From positions 1 to 64,000 of the forward strand of contig NZ_RAVZ01000001.1 of assembly GCF_003611635.1 (NCBI RefSeq): 64,000 nucleotides of DNA. The letters are read 5' to 3'. A program made the position numbers and the translations under genes. Each line of letters starts with the position of its first letter. The stretch's first letter is position 1. Origin of the DNA: Corallococcus terminator (GTDB lineage Bacteria; Myxococcota; Myxococcia; Myxococcales; Myxococcaceae). A model generated the notes under the pieces. It had not been told where the DNA came from. It did not search any database and saw only the letters and a program-made list of their open reading frames with translations. Of the stretch, positions 30,545 to 39,700 are shown piece after piece.

Positions 30545-31593
30545 AGGATGCCCTGTCAGGACTGGGGGCGCGCTCACGCCGCCCCGTGAAGCTGTCGCGT
30601 ACGGACCTGGTGACGACGCGCCTTCCCGAAGGCGAGGACTGTCCGCTCATCATCGAGCCCCGCGTGGAGGGGCTGGAGCTGGTGCAGTGGGCGGGTGACC
30701 ACCGCGCGTATCTGGAGGAGGAGCTGGCCCGGGTGGGCGGCCTGATGCTGCGCGGCTTCCGCATGGGCGGCGTGGACGGCTTCGCGGACTTCGTGCGGGC
30801 GACGTCCGGCGCGCCCCTGCCCTACACGGAGCGCTCCTCTCCGCGCGAGGTCGTCAAGGATCAGATCTACACGTCCACGTCGCACCCGTCGGACCAGGAG
30901 ATCTTTCCGCACACGGAGCAGTCCTACAACCTGACGTTCCCGCAGAAGATCTACTTCCACTGCGTGACGGCGCCCACCGAAGCCGGCGCCACGCCCATCA
31001 CCAGCACCCGCCGCATCCTGCGCGAGCTGCCGCGCGACGTGGTGGAGCGCTTCGTGGCGCGCGGCTACCGCTACGTGCGCAACTTCGGTGACGGCCTGGG
31101 CCTGTCGTGGCAGGAGGCCTTCCAGACGACGGAGCGCGCGGAGGTGGAGCAGTACTGCCGCGACAGCCAGATCGACTTCCAGTGGCCAGGCCAGGGCCGG
31201 CTGCGCACCAGCCAGCGGCGTCCGTGCGTGGCCCGCCATCCGACCACCGGGGAGCTGGCGTGGTTCAACCACGCCACGTTCTTCCACGTGAGCACCCTGC
31301 CCGCGCCCCTCGTCGCCCACCTGCGCTCGCTCTACGCCGAGGAGGAGATGCCCAACAACACCTTCTACGGCGACGGGTCCCCCATCGAGCCGGAGGTGCT
31401 GGAGCTTCTGCGCGCCGCCTACCTGCGCGCCCGCGTGGCGGTGCCGTGGCAGGTGGGGGACGTGCTGCTCTTGGACAACATGCTCATGGGACACGGTCGC
31501 CAGCCCTTCAAGGGTGAGCGCAAGGTCGTGGTCGCCATGGCGGACCCCCGGCGCTGGGCGGACGTCGTCTTCGACGGGCCGCTGCCTGCCTGA
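30541..31593 (+). CDS. SyrP/TauD-like Fe(II)/2-oxoglutarate oxygenase 1, 350 aa
   Basis: Seen: metal ligands H124-T-E126 in FPHTEQSYN and H318 in LMGHGRQPF, with the 2-oxoglutarate-binding arginine region GERKVVVAM. The variant with Glu in place of Asp (HxE) is, as I recall, seen in SyrP-like enzymes that hydroxylate carrier-bound amino acids at the beta carbon. Other blocks: GLMLRGFRM, YVRNFGDGLGLSWQEAFQTT, RRPCVARHPTTGELAWFNHATFFH and NNTFYGDGSPIEPEVL. ATG 30541 overlaps the previous stop, giving coupled translation. It is a clear paralogue of the next gene. Likely role: hydroxylation of one PCP-bound residue of the lipopeptide; which one is unknown. Confidence 0.85.
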   Translation: MKDALSGLGARSRRPVKLSRTDLVTTRLPEGEDCPLIIEPRVEGLELVQWAGDHRAYLEEELARVGGLMLRGFRMGGVDGFADFVRATSGAPLPYTERSSPREVVKDQIYTSTSHPSDQEIFPHTEQSYNLTFPQKIYFHCVTAPTEAGATPITSTRRILRELPRDVVERFVARGYRYVRNFGDGLGLSWQEAFQTTERAEVEQYCRDSQIDFQWPGQGRLRTSQRRPCVARHPTTGELAWFNHATFFHVSTLPAPLVAHLRSLYAEEEMPNNTFYGDGSPIEPEVLELLRAAYLRARVAVPWQVGDVLLLDNMLMGHGRQPFKGERKVVVAMADPRRWADVVFDGPLPA

Positions 31594-31618
31594 CGCCCCC
31601 GCGCACACGAGAGAACAC

Positions 31619-32665
31619 ATGACGCGCAAATCCGACATCGCAGGCCCCGGCATCCCTTCGCGCCGCCGCGCGCCCATGAAGCTGTCCACCACGTCGCTGG
31701 TGAAGGTGGGCAGCCTTCCTGGCGCCGAGGGCTTCCCGCTCGTCGTGGAGCCCACGCTGGAGGACCTGGACCCGGCGGACTGGGCCGCGAACCACCGCGA
31801 GTGGATCGACGCGAAGCTGCAGGAGTCCGGCGCCCTGCTGTTCCGCGGCTTCCGCGTGCCGGATGCCTTCGCCTTCCGCGCCTTCGTGGGAGCGCTCAGC
31901 AGCGAGCTGCTGGACTACGTGGAGCGCGCGGCGCCTCGCACGCAGGTGGCGCCCAACGTCTACACCTCCACCGAGTTCGCCGCGGATCAATCCATCCCGC
32001 TGCACCACGAGATGTCCTACTCCCACAACTGGCCCTCCCGGTTGTGGTTCTTCTGCGACGTGCCCTCGCCGGTGGGAGGCGCCACGCCGCTCGCGCCGGA
32101 GCGACTGGTCACGTCGCGCATCCCGGAGGACATCCGGCGGCGCTTCCTGGAAAAGAAGGTCATGTACGTCCGCAACTACGGCGAGGGCGTGGACCTGTCG
32201 TGGCAGGAGGCGTTCCAGACGCAGGATCGCGCGGAGGTGGAGCGCTACTGCCAGAGCTGCGGCATGACCTGCGAGTGGCGCGACGGCGATCGGCTGCGCA
32301 CGCGCGCGGTGCGCCAGGTGATGGCCACCCACCCGCGCACCGGCGAAGCGCTGTGGTTCAACCACGCGCCCATCTTCCATGAGACGAACCTGTCCCCTTC
32401 CGTGCGCGAAGCGCTGCGGGCCCAGTTCCGTCCGGACGAGATGCCGCGCAACGCCTTCTATGGCGACGGCAGCCCGCTGGAGCCGGAGCTCCTGGAGCGC
32501 ATCCGCGGCGTCTACGCCGACGCCACCGTGCGCTTCCCCTGGCAGAAGGGCGACGTCCTCATGGTGGACAACTTCCTCGCGGTCCACGGACGCGACCCCT
32601 TCGAGGGCGAGCGCTCCATCCTGGTCGCCATGGCCGAGCTGTACGTGAGCCCGGGCCCGGCCTGA
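31619..32665 (+). CDS. SyrP/TauD-like Fe(II)/2-oxoglutarate oxygenase 2, 348 aa
   Basis: A paralogue of the preceding gene with the same architecture. Metal ligands are H129-H-E131 in IPLHHEMSYSH and H323 in LAVHGRDPFEGER. LHHEMSY is closer to the SyrP form than the first copy. Shared blocks include GALLFRGFRV, YVRNYGEGVDLSWQEAFQT, GEALWFNHAPIFHET and RNAFYGDGSPLEPELL. The start ATG 31619, preceded by GAGAG, lies 25 bases after the first copy; an internal ATG (31676) would give a shorter form that aligns with the first paralogue's PVKLSRTDLV. Tandem duplication with divergence is likely, so the two may hydroxylate different residues. Confidence 0.85.
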   Translation: MTRKSDIAGPGIPSRRRAPMKLSTTSLVKVGSLPGAEGFPLVVEPTLEDLDPADWAANHREWIDAKLQESGALLFRGFRVPDAFAFRAFVGALSSELLDYVERAAPRTQVAPNVYTSTEFAADQSIPLHHEMSYSHNWPSRLWFFCDVPSPVGGATPLAPERLVTSRIPEDIRRRFLEKKVMYVRNYGEGVDLSWQEAFQTQDRAEVERYCQSCGMTCEWRDGDRLRTRAVRQVMATHPRTGEALWFNHAPIFHETNLSPSVREALRAQFRPDEMPRNAFYGDGSPLEPELLERIRGVYADATVRFPWQKGDVLMVDNFLAVHGRDPFEGERSILVAMAELYVSPGPA

Positions 32666-32726
32666 GCAGCATGCCGCCCCAACCTCCCCTCCCTTTCATC
32701 CTTCCGCACGCAGGAGCAACACGACG

Positions 32727-35700
32727 ATGAGCATCGACGAGATCGAGGGCTATCCCCTCTCCGCCGAGCAGCGGCGCCTCTGGGCCACTGGCGGCCCGTC
32801 CGGCACGCAGCGGGTGCGCGCGGAGCTGCGCCTCACGGGCCCCCTGCGCGTGGAGGCGCTCGAGCGGGCCCTGGCCGACACGGGCCAGCGCTATGAGGTC
32901 CTCCGCACGCGCCTGTCGCGGCTGGCCGGCATGAGCACGCCGCTGCAGGCCGTGGCGGAGCTGTCCGTCGGACTCCACCGGGGTGTTGCTCCGCCGGAGC
33001 CCGTCGCCCAGGCCCCGGAGGAAGGCCCGCTGCGCTGCACGGTGCACTCGGAGGACGCCCAGCATCACCGGCTCTGGCTGGAGCTGCCGGCGCTGTGCAT
33101 GGATCCGTTCGCGCTGCGCGACCTGACGACCGCGCTGGGCCGCGCCTACGCGGGCGAGCCGGGCCCGGACGAACCGCTCCAGTACATCGACTACGCGGAC
33201 TGGCAGCGCGAGTTCCTCGCGGGCGAGGACAAGGCCGAGTCCGCCGCGTACTGGCGCCAGCTCGCGGAGTCCCTCCCCGCGCCCACGACCCTGCCCTACG
33301 AGCGCAAGGAAGGCGCCCGGGCGCCAACGTCCTTCCAGGTGTTGGAGGCGGAGGTGGCGGGCACCGGGCCGCTGCGCGCGCTGGCGGGCCGCTTCAGCGT
33401 GGAGCTGGACACGCTCACGCACGCCGCGTTCCAGGGACTCCTGTGGCGACTGACGGGGCGCGGGCCGGTGGTGTCCACGCTCCGGGTCGATGGTCGTGCG
33501 TACGAACAGCTTGAGGGCGCGCTGGGCACCTTCGCCCGTTCGCTGCCGGTGGTGACGACGATCCCCTCCGACTACCGGCTGGCGGATCTGCTGGAGCGGC
33601 TGCGCCAGACGCACGTAGCCCACCGCAAGCACGCCATCGCCTTCGACGCGGACGCCTACCCCTCGCTGGTGCCGTCCGCCGCGCAGGCCCCGTGCGCGTT
33701 CCGCTTCGTCTCCTGGCCCGACGAGGAGCACGCGGGCACGCGCTTCCACCTGGAGCAACTGGAGGCTCACGAGGACGTGGCGGGCCTGATGCTCGCCGTC
33801 ACCGACGACGGCCGTCGCCTCGCGCTGCGCCTGGAGTACGACGCGGGCCGCTTCGAGGAAGCGGACATGCGGCGGCTGCTCCAGACCTACCGCGTCTTGT
33901 TGGACGAGCTGGTCGCGCACCCCGAAGCCCGCCTGGGAACGCTGCGCCTGCTGGACGCGGAAGAAGAGCGCCGCGTGGTGCACGCCTGGAACGCCACCGC
34001 GCTGAGCGTGGAGGGCGGCTGCGTCCACGAGCACTTCGCTGCCGTGGCGGCCTCCCAGCCGGACGCCATCGCCCTGGTCTGCGAGGGCGTGCGGTTGACG
34101 TTCCGCGAGGCCAACCAGCGCGCCAACCAGTTGGCCGCGCACCTGCGCGCCATCGGTGTCGCGACGGGGGACGCCGTGGGCCTGTGCATGCCCCGATCGG
34201 TGGACGCCATCGTCGCCCTGCTGGGCATCCTCAAGGCGGGCGCGGCCTACGTACCGCTCGATGCGGAGCTGCCGGCGAAGCGGCTCGTCTTCATCCTGGA
34301 GAACACGCGCGCGTCCGTCGCCGTCACCACGGCGGAGCTGGAGGGGCGCCTGGAGGGCTTCACCGGCACGCGGGTGCGCCTGGACGCGGACGCCGCGAAC
34401 CTCGCCTCGCGAAGCGACGCGGATCCTTCGCTGCCCCTGGATCCGGAGCACGTGGCCTACGTGCTCTACACGTCCGGCTCCAGCGGCCAGCCCAAGGGCG
34501 TGATGGTGCGCCACCGGGGGCTGACCAACCTGGGCGCGGCGCTCGAACAGGCCGTCTATCGCGGACGCGGCCCCCGGCTCGCGGTAGGCCTCAATGCGTC
34601 CCTCGCCTTCGACGCCTCCGTGAAGCAGCTCATCCAGGTGTGCCAGGGCCACACGCTCCACGTGCTCACCGACCGCATCCGGCTGGACGGCAAGGCGCTG
34701 GCGGCCTCGCTGCGCGAACACCCGCTGGACGTGTTGGATCTCACGCCCACGCAGTTGCGGCTGTTGCTGGAGAACGAGGACGGCGCGAGCCTGGCCCAAC
34801 TGCCGGTGCTGCTGCTGGGGGGCGAGGCCATCACCCCGGACCTCTGGAAGCGCCTGGCCCTGGAGGGGCGCGGTGCCTTCAACCTCTACGGTCCCACCGA
34901 GTGCACGGTGGACACCACGGCGGTGGCCGTCACGGCCCAGGCGCCCGAGCCCACCATCGGCGGACCACTGGCCAACGTGCGCGTGTACCTGCTGGACGCG
35001 GACGGGCGGCCCGTACCCGTGGGCGTCCCCGGCGAGCTGTTCATCGGCGGGGATGGCGTGGCGCGGGGCTACCACGGCCGGCCGGACCTGACCGCGGAGC
35101 GCTTCGTGCCCGACCCGTTCAGCGGCGTCCCCGGCGCACGGATGTACCGCAGCGGCGACGTGATGCGCTTCAACGCGCAGGGGCAGCTTGTCTTCATGGG
35201 CCGCGCCGACTTCCAGGTGAAGGTGCGCGGCTTCCGCATCGAGCTGGAGGAGATTGAACAGGCCCTGGGAAGCCACGCGTCGGTGAAGCACGCCGCCGTC
35301 GTCGCCCGGACCGATGCGCAGGGTGAGCAGCAGCTTGTCGCCTATGTGGTCCCCAAGCGCCGCCATGGCACCCGGCTGGACTCGCGCGCCCGGTACCCGC
35401 TGCCCAACGGCATGGCGGTCCTCCACCAGAACAAGAACGAGACGGACTACCTCTACCGCGAGCTGTTCCACGAGCGGCTGTACATCCGCCACGGCGTCCA
35501 GCTCCCGGCACGGGGCGTCATCCTGGATGTCGGGGCGAACATCGGCATGTTCTCGCTGTTCGCCAGCCTGAACGCGCCGGAGTGCCAGGTGTATGCCTTC
35601 GAACCGCTCGCGCCCCTGTACGAGACGGCCGCCGCGAACTGCGAGCTGTACGGCCCCCGGGTGAAGGTGTTCCCGGTGGGGCTGTCCAACCACGAGCACT

Positions 35701-36755
35701 CCGCGACGTTCACGTACTACAGCCGCTACACGATGATGTCCGGCCAGAGCGAGTACGCGAACGCCGTGGACGAGGTGAGCGTCATCAAGACGTTCCTGCG
35801 CAACCAGCGCACCGCGGGGGACTCGGCCGCGGACACGCTGCTGACCAACGCGGACGAGCTGCTGGAGGGCCGCTTCGCCGAGGAGCGCCACACGGCGCGG
35901 CTGCGCCGCCTGTCCGACGTGATGCGCGAGGAAGGCATCCGCCACGTCGACCTGTTGAAGGTGGACGTGCAGCGCGCGGAGCTGGACGTGCTGGAGGGCA
36001 TCGACGCGGAGCATTGGCCGGGCATCCAGCAGGTGGTGATGGAGGTGCACGACGCCCGGGGCCACGCGAGCGAGGGCCGGGCCCAGCGCATCACCGGGCT
36101 GCTGGAGTCGAAGGGCTTCCGCGTGCGGGTGGATCAGGATCCGCTCCTGGAAGGCACGGACCGTCACAACCTCTATGCCTGGCGCGAGGGCGGACCGGTG
36201 GTGGCGGCCCCGGCCTCCGCCGCACTGGACGCGAGGACGGTGGCGACCCCGCTCACCGACGATGCGGTGCGCACGCACCTGCGGCAGGTGCTGCCGGAGT
36301 TCATGCTGCCGCGCCATGTCGTTTTCCTGGACGCGCTGCCGCTCACCCTCACCGGCAAGGTGGACCGCAAGGCCCTGCCCGCGCCGGAGGCGGTGGCATC
36401 CAGCGCGCGCGCCGCCTACGTGGAGCCGCGCAACGAGCTGGAGCGCCGCATCGCGGCCGTGTTCGCGGACGTGCTGAAGCTGGAGAAGGTGGGCATCCAC
36501 GACGCCTTCTTCGACCTGGGCGGGCACTCGCTGCTGCTCGTGCAGGCGCACAACCGGCTGGGCAAGGTGCTGGAGACGCCCCTGTCCATGTTGGATCTCT
36601 TCCGCCATCCCACGGTGGCCTCGCTCGTCGCGTTCCTGGAGGCGGGCAAGGCGCCCGCGCGCGAGACGACCGAGGACGTGGACGAAGCCGCCCGTCGCCG
36701 GGTGGAAGCCATGAAGCGTCAGAAGGACCGCAGCAAGGGCAGGGGTGACACATGA
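32727..36755 (+). CDS. NRPS: degenerate C, Glu-type A interrupted by FkbM methyltransferase, PCP (1342 aa)
   Basis: Domains seen. (1) A C-like domain (about 8-410) in which HHxxxDG is replaced by P121-A-L-C-M-D-P, so it lacks the catalytic histidines. (2) An A domain from about 440 with VLYTSGSSGQPKGVMV, FDASVKQLI and FNLYGPTECTVD; specificity positions read D-A-K-D-L-G-L-V-D-K, one change from the surfactin Glu code as I recall it. (3) After FQVKVRGFRIELEE (near 829), about 300 residues of FkbM-family methyltransferase with VILDVGANIGMFSLF near 930 and HVDLLKVDVQRAELDVLEG, before the A domain resumes (LPEFMLPRHVVFLDALP, LTGKVDRKAL). (4) A PCP with Ser1268 in FFDLGGHSLLLVQ. An AGGAG site at 32712-32716 supports ATG 32727. 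The stop overlaps the PKS start (ATGA). It probably supplies a methylated Glu-like first residue. Confidence 0.9.
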   Translation: MSIDEIEGYPLSAEQRRLWATGGPSGTQRVRAELRLTGPLRVEALERALADTGQRYEVLRTRLSRLAGMSTPLQAVAELSVGLHRGVAPPEPVAQAPEEGPLRCTVHSEDAQHHRLWLELPALCMDPFALRDLTTALGRAYAGEPGPDEPLQYIDYADWQREFLAGEDKAESAAYWRQLAESLPAPTTLPYERKEGARAPTSFQVLEAEVAGTGPLRALAGRFSVELDTLTHAAFQGLLWRLTGRGPVVSTLRVDGRAYEQLEGALGTFARSLPVVTTIPSDYRLADLLERLRQTHVAHRKHAIAFDADAYPSLVPSAAQAPCAFRFVSWPDEEHAGTRFHLEQLEAHEDVAGLMLAVTDDGRRLALRLEYDAGRFEEADMRRLLQTYRVLLDELVAHPEARLGTLRLLDAEEERRVVHAWNATALSVEGGCVHEHFAAVAASQPDAIALVCEGVRLTFREANQRANQLAAHLRAIGVATGDAVGLCMPRSVDAIVALLGILKAGAAYVPLDAELPAKRLVFILENTRASVAVTTAELEGRLEGFTGTRVRLDADAANLASRSDADPSLPLDPEHVAYVLYTSGSSGQPKGVMVRHRGLTNLGAALEQAVYRGRGPRLAVGLNASLAFDASVKQLIQVCQGHTLHVLTDRIRLDGKALAASLREHPLDVLDLTPTQLRLLLENEDGASLAQLPVLLLGGEAITPDLWKRLALEGRGAFNLYGPTECTVDTTAVAVTAQAPEPTIGGPLANVRVYLLDADGRPVPVGVPGELFIGGDGVARGYHGRPDLTAERFVPDPFSGVPGARMYRSGDVMRFNAQGQLVFMGRADFQVKVRGFRIELEEIEQALGSHASVKHAAVVARTDAQGEQQLVAYVVPKRRHGTRLDSRARYPLPNGMAVLHQNKNETDYLYRELFHERLYIRHGVQLPARGVILDVGANIGMFSLFASLNAPECQVYAFEPLAPLYETAAANCELYGPRVKVFPVGLSNHEHSATFTYYSRYTMMSGQSEYANAVDEVSVIKTFLRNQRTAGDSAADTLLTNADELLEGRFAEERHTARLRRLSDVMREEGIRHVDLLKVDVQRAELDVLEGIDAEHWPGIQQVVMEVHDARGHASEGRAQRITGLLESKGFRVRVDQDPLLEGTDRHNLYAWREGGPVVAAPASAALDARTVATPLTDDAVRTHLRQVLPEFMLPRHVVFLDALPLTLTGKVDRKALPAPEAVASSARAAYVEPRNELERRIAAVFADVLKLEKVGIHDAFFDLGGHSLLLVQAHNRLGKVLETPLSMLDLFRHPTVASLVAFLEAGKAPARETTEDVDEAARRRVEAMKRQKDRSKGRGDT

Positions 36756-39700
36756 GCGGCACCGGTGGACAGGAAGGGCTGGAGGGCATCGCCGTCGTCG
36801 GCATGGCGGGCCGTTTTCCCGGCGCCGCGGACGTGGACGCGTTCTGGAAGAACCTCCGCGAGGGCGTGGAGTCCATCCGCTTCTATTCCGAGGCGGAGCT
36901 GCTGGACGCGGGCGTGTCCCCGGAACTCCTGGCGGATCCCGCCTACGTGCGGGCCAACGCGGCCCTGGAGGGCGTGGAGCTGTTCGACGCCGGGTTCTTC
37001 GGGATGAACCCCGGCGTGGCGCAGATCACCGACCCGCAGCAGCGCGTGTTCCTGGAGGTGGCGTGGCACGCCCTGGAGCACGCGGGCTACGACGCGGAGC
37101 GGTTCTCCGGTGACATCGGCGTCTTCGGCGGGCTCAGCATCAACACGTACCTGCTGGAGAACCTGGCCGGCAACCGGCAGCTCATCGAATCCCACGGCCT
37201 GCTCCAGGCGGCCATCGCCAACCGTGGCGACCATCTGGCCACGCTGACGGCCTACAAGCTCAACCTGCGCGGCCCCGCCTTCACCGTGCAGAGCACCTGT
37301 TCCACCGCCCTGTCCGCGGTGCACCTGGCGTGTCAGGCGCTGCTCTCGTACCAGACGGACATGGCCCTGGCTGGCGGCGTCGCGGTGCGCGTGCCGCAGA
37401 CCATGGGCTACCTGTTCCAGGAAGGGGGCGTGGCCTCTCCGGACGGACACTGCCGCCCCTTCGATGCCCAGGCGAAGGGTACCGTCTTCGGCAGCGGCGC
37501 CGGCGCCGTCGTCCTCAAGCGCCTGGAGGACGCCATCGCCGCGGGCGACACCATCCACGCCGTCATCCGGGGCTCGGCGGCCAACAACGATGGCGCGGCG
37601 AAGATCGGCTACACGGCGCCCTCCCCCGAAGGCCAGCGCCGCGCCATCAGCATGGCCCTGGCGGTGGCGGGCGTGTCCCCGGAGACCGTGGGGTACGTGG
37701 AATGTCACGGCACCGGCACCGTGCTGGGAGACCCGATAGAGGTGGAGGCCCTCACCCAGGCCTTCGGTGCGAAGACGCAGCGGCGACAGTTCTGCGCGCT
37801 CGGGTCGGTGAAGAGCAACATCGGCCACCTGGACACGGCGGCGGGCATCGCGGGGCTCATCAAGACGGTGCTCTGCCTGAAGCACCAGCAGCTTCCGGCC
37901 ACCCTGCACTTCGAGTCGCCCAACCCGGCCATCGACCTGCAGAAGAGTCCCTTCTACGTCAACGCGCGCCTGAGCGACTGGGCCCGGCCGGCCACGCATC
38001 CCCGGCGCGCGGGCGTGAGCTCGTTCGGCATCGGTGGCACCAACGTGCACCTGGTGCTGGAGGAAGCGCCGCCCGTGCAGGCCGCGCGTGCGTCCGACGG
38101 CTGGCACACGCTGGTGCTGTCGGCGCGCACCGCGAGCGCGCTGGAGGCCCAGACGGAGGAGCTGCGGCGGCACCTGCAAGCGCACCCGGAGCTGGACCTG
38201 GCGGACGTGGCCTTCACGCTCCAGCAGGGGCGCAGGTCCTTCGAGGTGCGGCGCGCCCTCACCTGCCGCTCGCTGGCAGACGCGGTGGAGACCCTGGAAC
38301 GCCTGCCCCCGGAGCGCACGTGGACGGGCAAGGTGGAGGGCCATGCCCGCTCCGTCGCGTTCCTCTTTCCCGGCGTGGGCAGTCAGCATCCGGGCATGGC
38401 GCGCGAGCTGGCTGAAGCGCTGCCTGTCTTCCGTGAGCATCTGGACGCGTGCCTGAAAGCGCTGGACGCGGCGCTGGGCATGGACCTGCGTCCCCTGCTC
38501 TTTCCCCGTCCCGGCGCCGAAGCCTCGGCCGCGGAGGCCCTGTCCCATACGCACGTGGCCGAACCCGCGCTCTTCGCGGTGGAGTACGCGCTGGCGGCGA
38601 CGTGGAAGGCCTGGGGTGTCCAGCCGCGCGCGGTGCTGGGCGAGGGCATTGGCGAGTACACCGCCGCGTGTGTCGCGGGCGTGGTGTCCTTCGCGGACGC
38701 CGTCACCCTGGTGGCGCTGCGCAGCCGGTTGGTGAAGCGCCTGCCCGAGGGCGCCATGACGCTGGTCATGCTCCCCGAGCGCGAGCTTGAAGCGCTGCTG
38801 CCCCAGCACGGCCTGTCCCTGGCCTGGGTGGGCCGGCCCTCGGTGGGCACGGTGTCCGGCCCGAAGGCCGGCATCGAAGCGCTGGAGGCGGGGCTGCGGC
38901 AGCGGGGCGTCGCCTTCCGGCGTCTGTTGGGAGACCGGGCGCTCCAGTCACCTGACGTGGATGGCATCAGCGCGGAGCTGGGCACCGCCGTGCGCCGCGT
39001 CTCCTTCCAGCCCCCCACCGTCCCCTTCTTCTCCGGCGTCCACGCCGGCTGGGTCACGGGGACGGAGGTGGCGGAGGCGTCGTGGTGGGCATCGCAGTTG
39101 CGGCGCACGCTGCGGCTGTCGCCGGGGATTGAAGCGCTGTTCCAGGAGCCGGACCGGTTGCTGCTGGAGGTGGGCCCGGGGCGGACCTGGCTCAACATCG
39201 CCCGGCTGCACCCCGCGAAGTCCCCCCGGCAGACGGTGCTGGGCTCGCTCGCGCAGGACGTGAAGGAGGCCTCGGAGCCCAAGGCGATGCTGGCCGCGCT
39301 CGCGCGCCTGTGGGTTTCCGGCGCGCCCCTGGATTGGGAAGGCGTGCATGCGGGGGCGTCGCGACGTCGCGTCCCGCTGCCGCAGTACCCCTTCGAGCGG
39401 CAGCGGCTGTGGCTGGACCCGACGCCGCGCACCCCCGCGCGCACCGTGACGGAGGAGCCGCTGCCCCCGCGCCGGGTGGATCCCGCCGACTGGTTCTTCG
39501 TCCCCTCGTGGAAGCGGACCGCGCCGCCAGTGCCTGCTTCGCGCGAGCCGGAGCGCGTGCTGCTCTTCGTGGACGCCTTCGGCCTGGGGGAGCTACTGGC
39601 CTCCCGCCTGGAGCAGCGCGGCCACACGGTGCTGCGCGTGGAGCGGGGCACCTCTGGGGCCTCCGCGCCTTCCGCGGGCCGCTACACGCTGGATCCCCGC

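Noticed and set aside
32559-36608. Minus-strand open frame of 1349 codons opposite the C-A-MT-PCP NRPS
   Set aside because: Same codon-bias artefact; no start signal or family, and the plus strand encodes intact domains.
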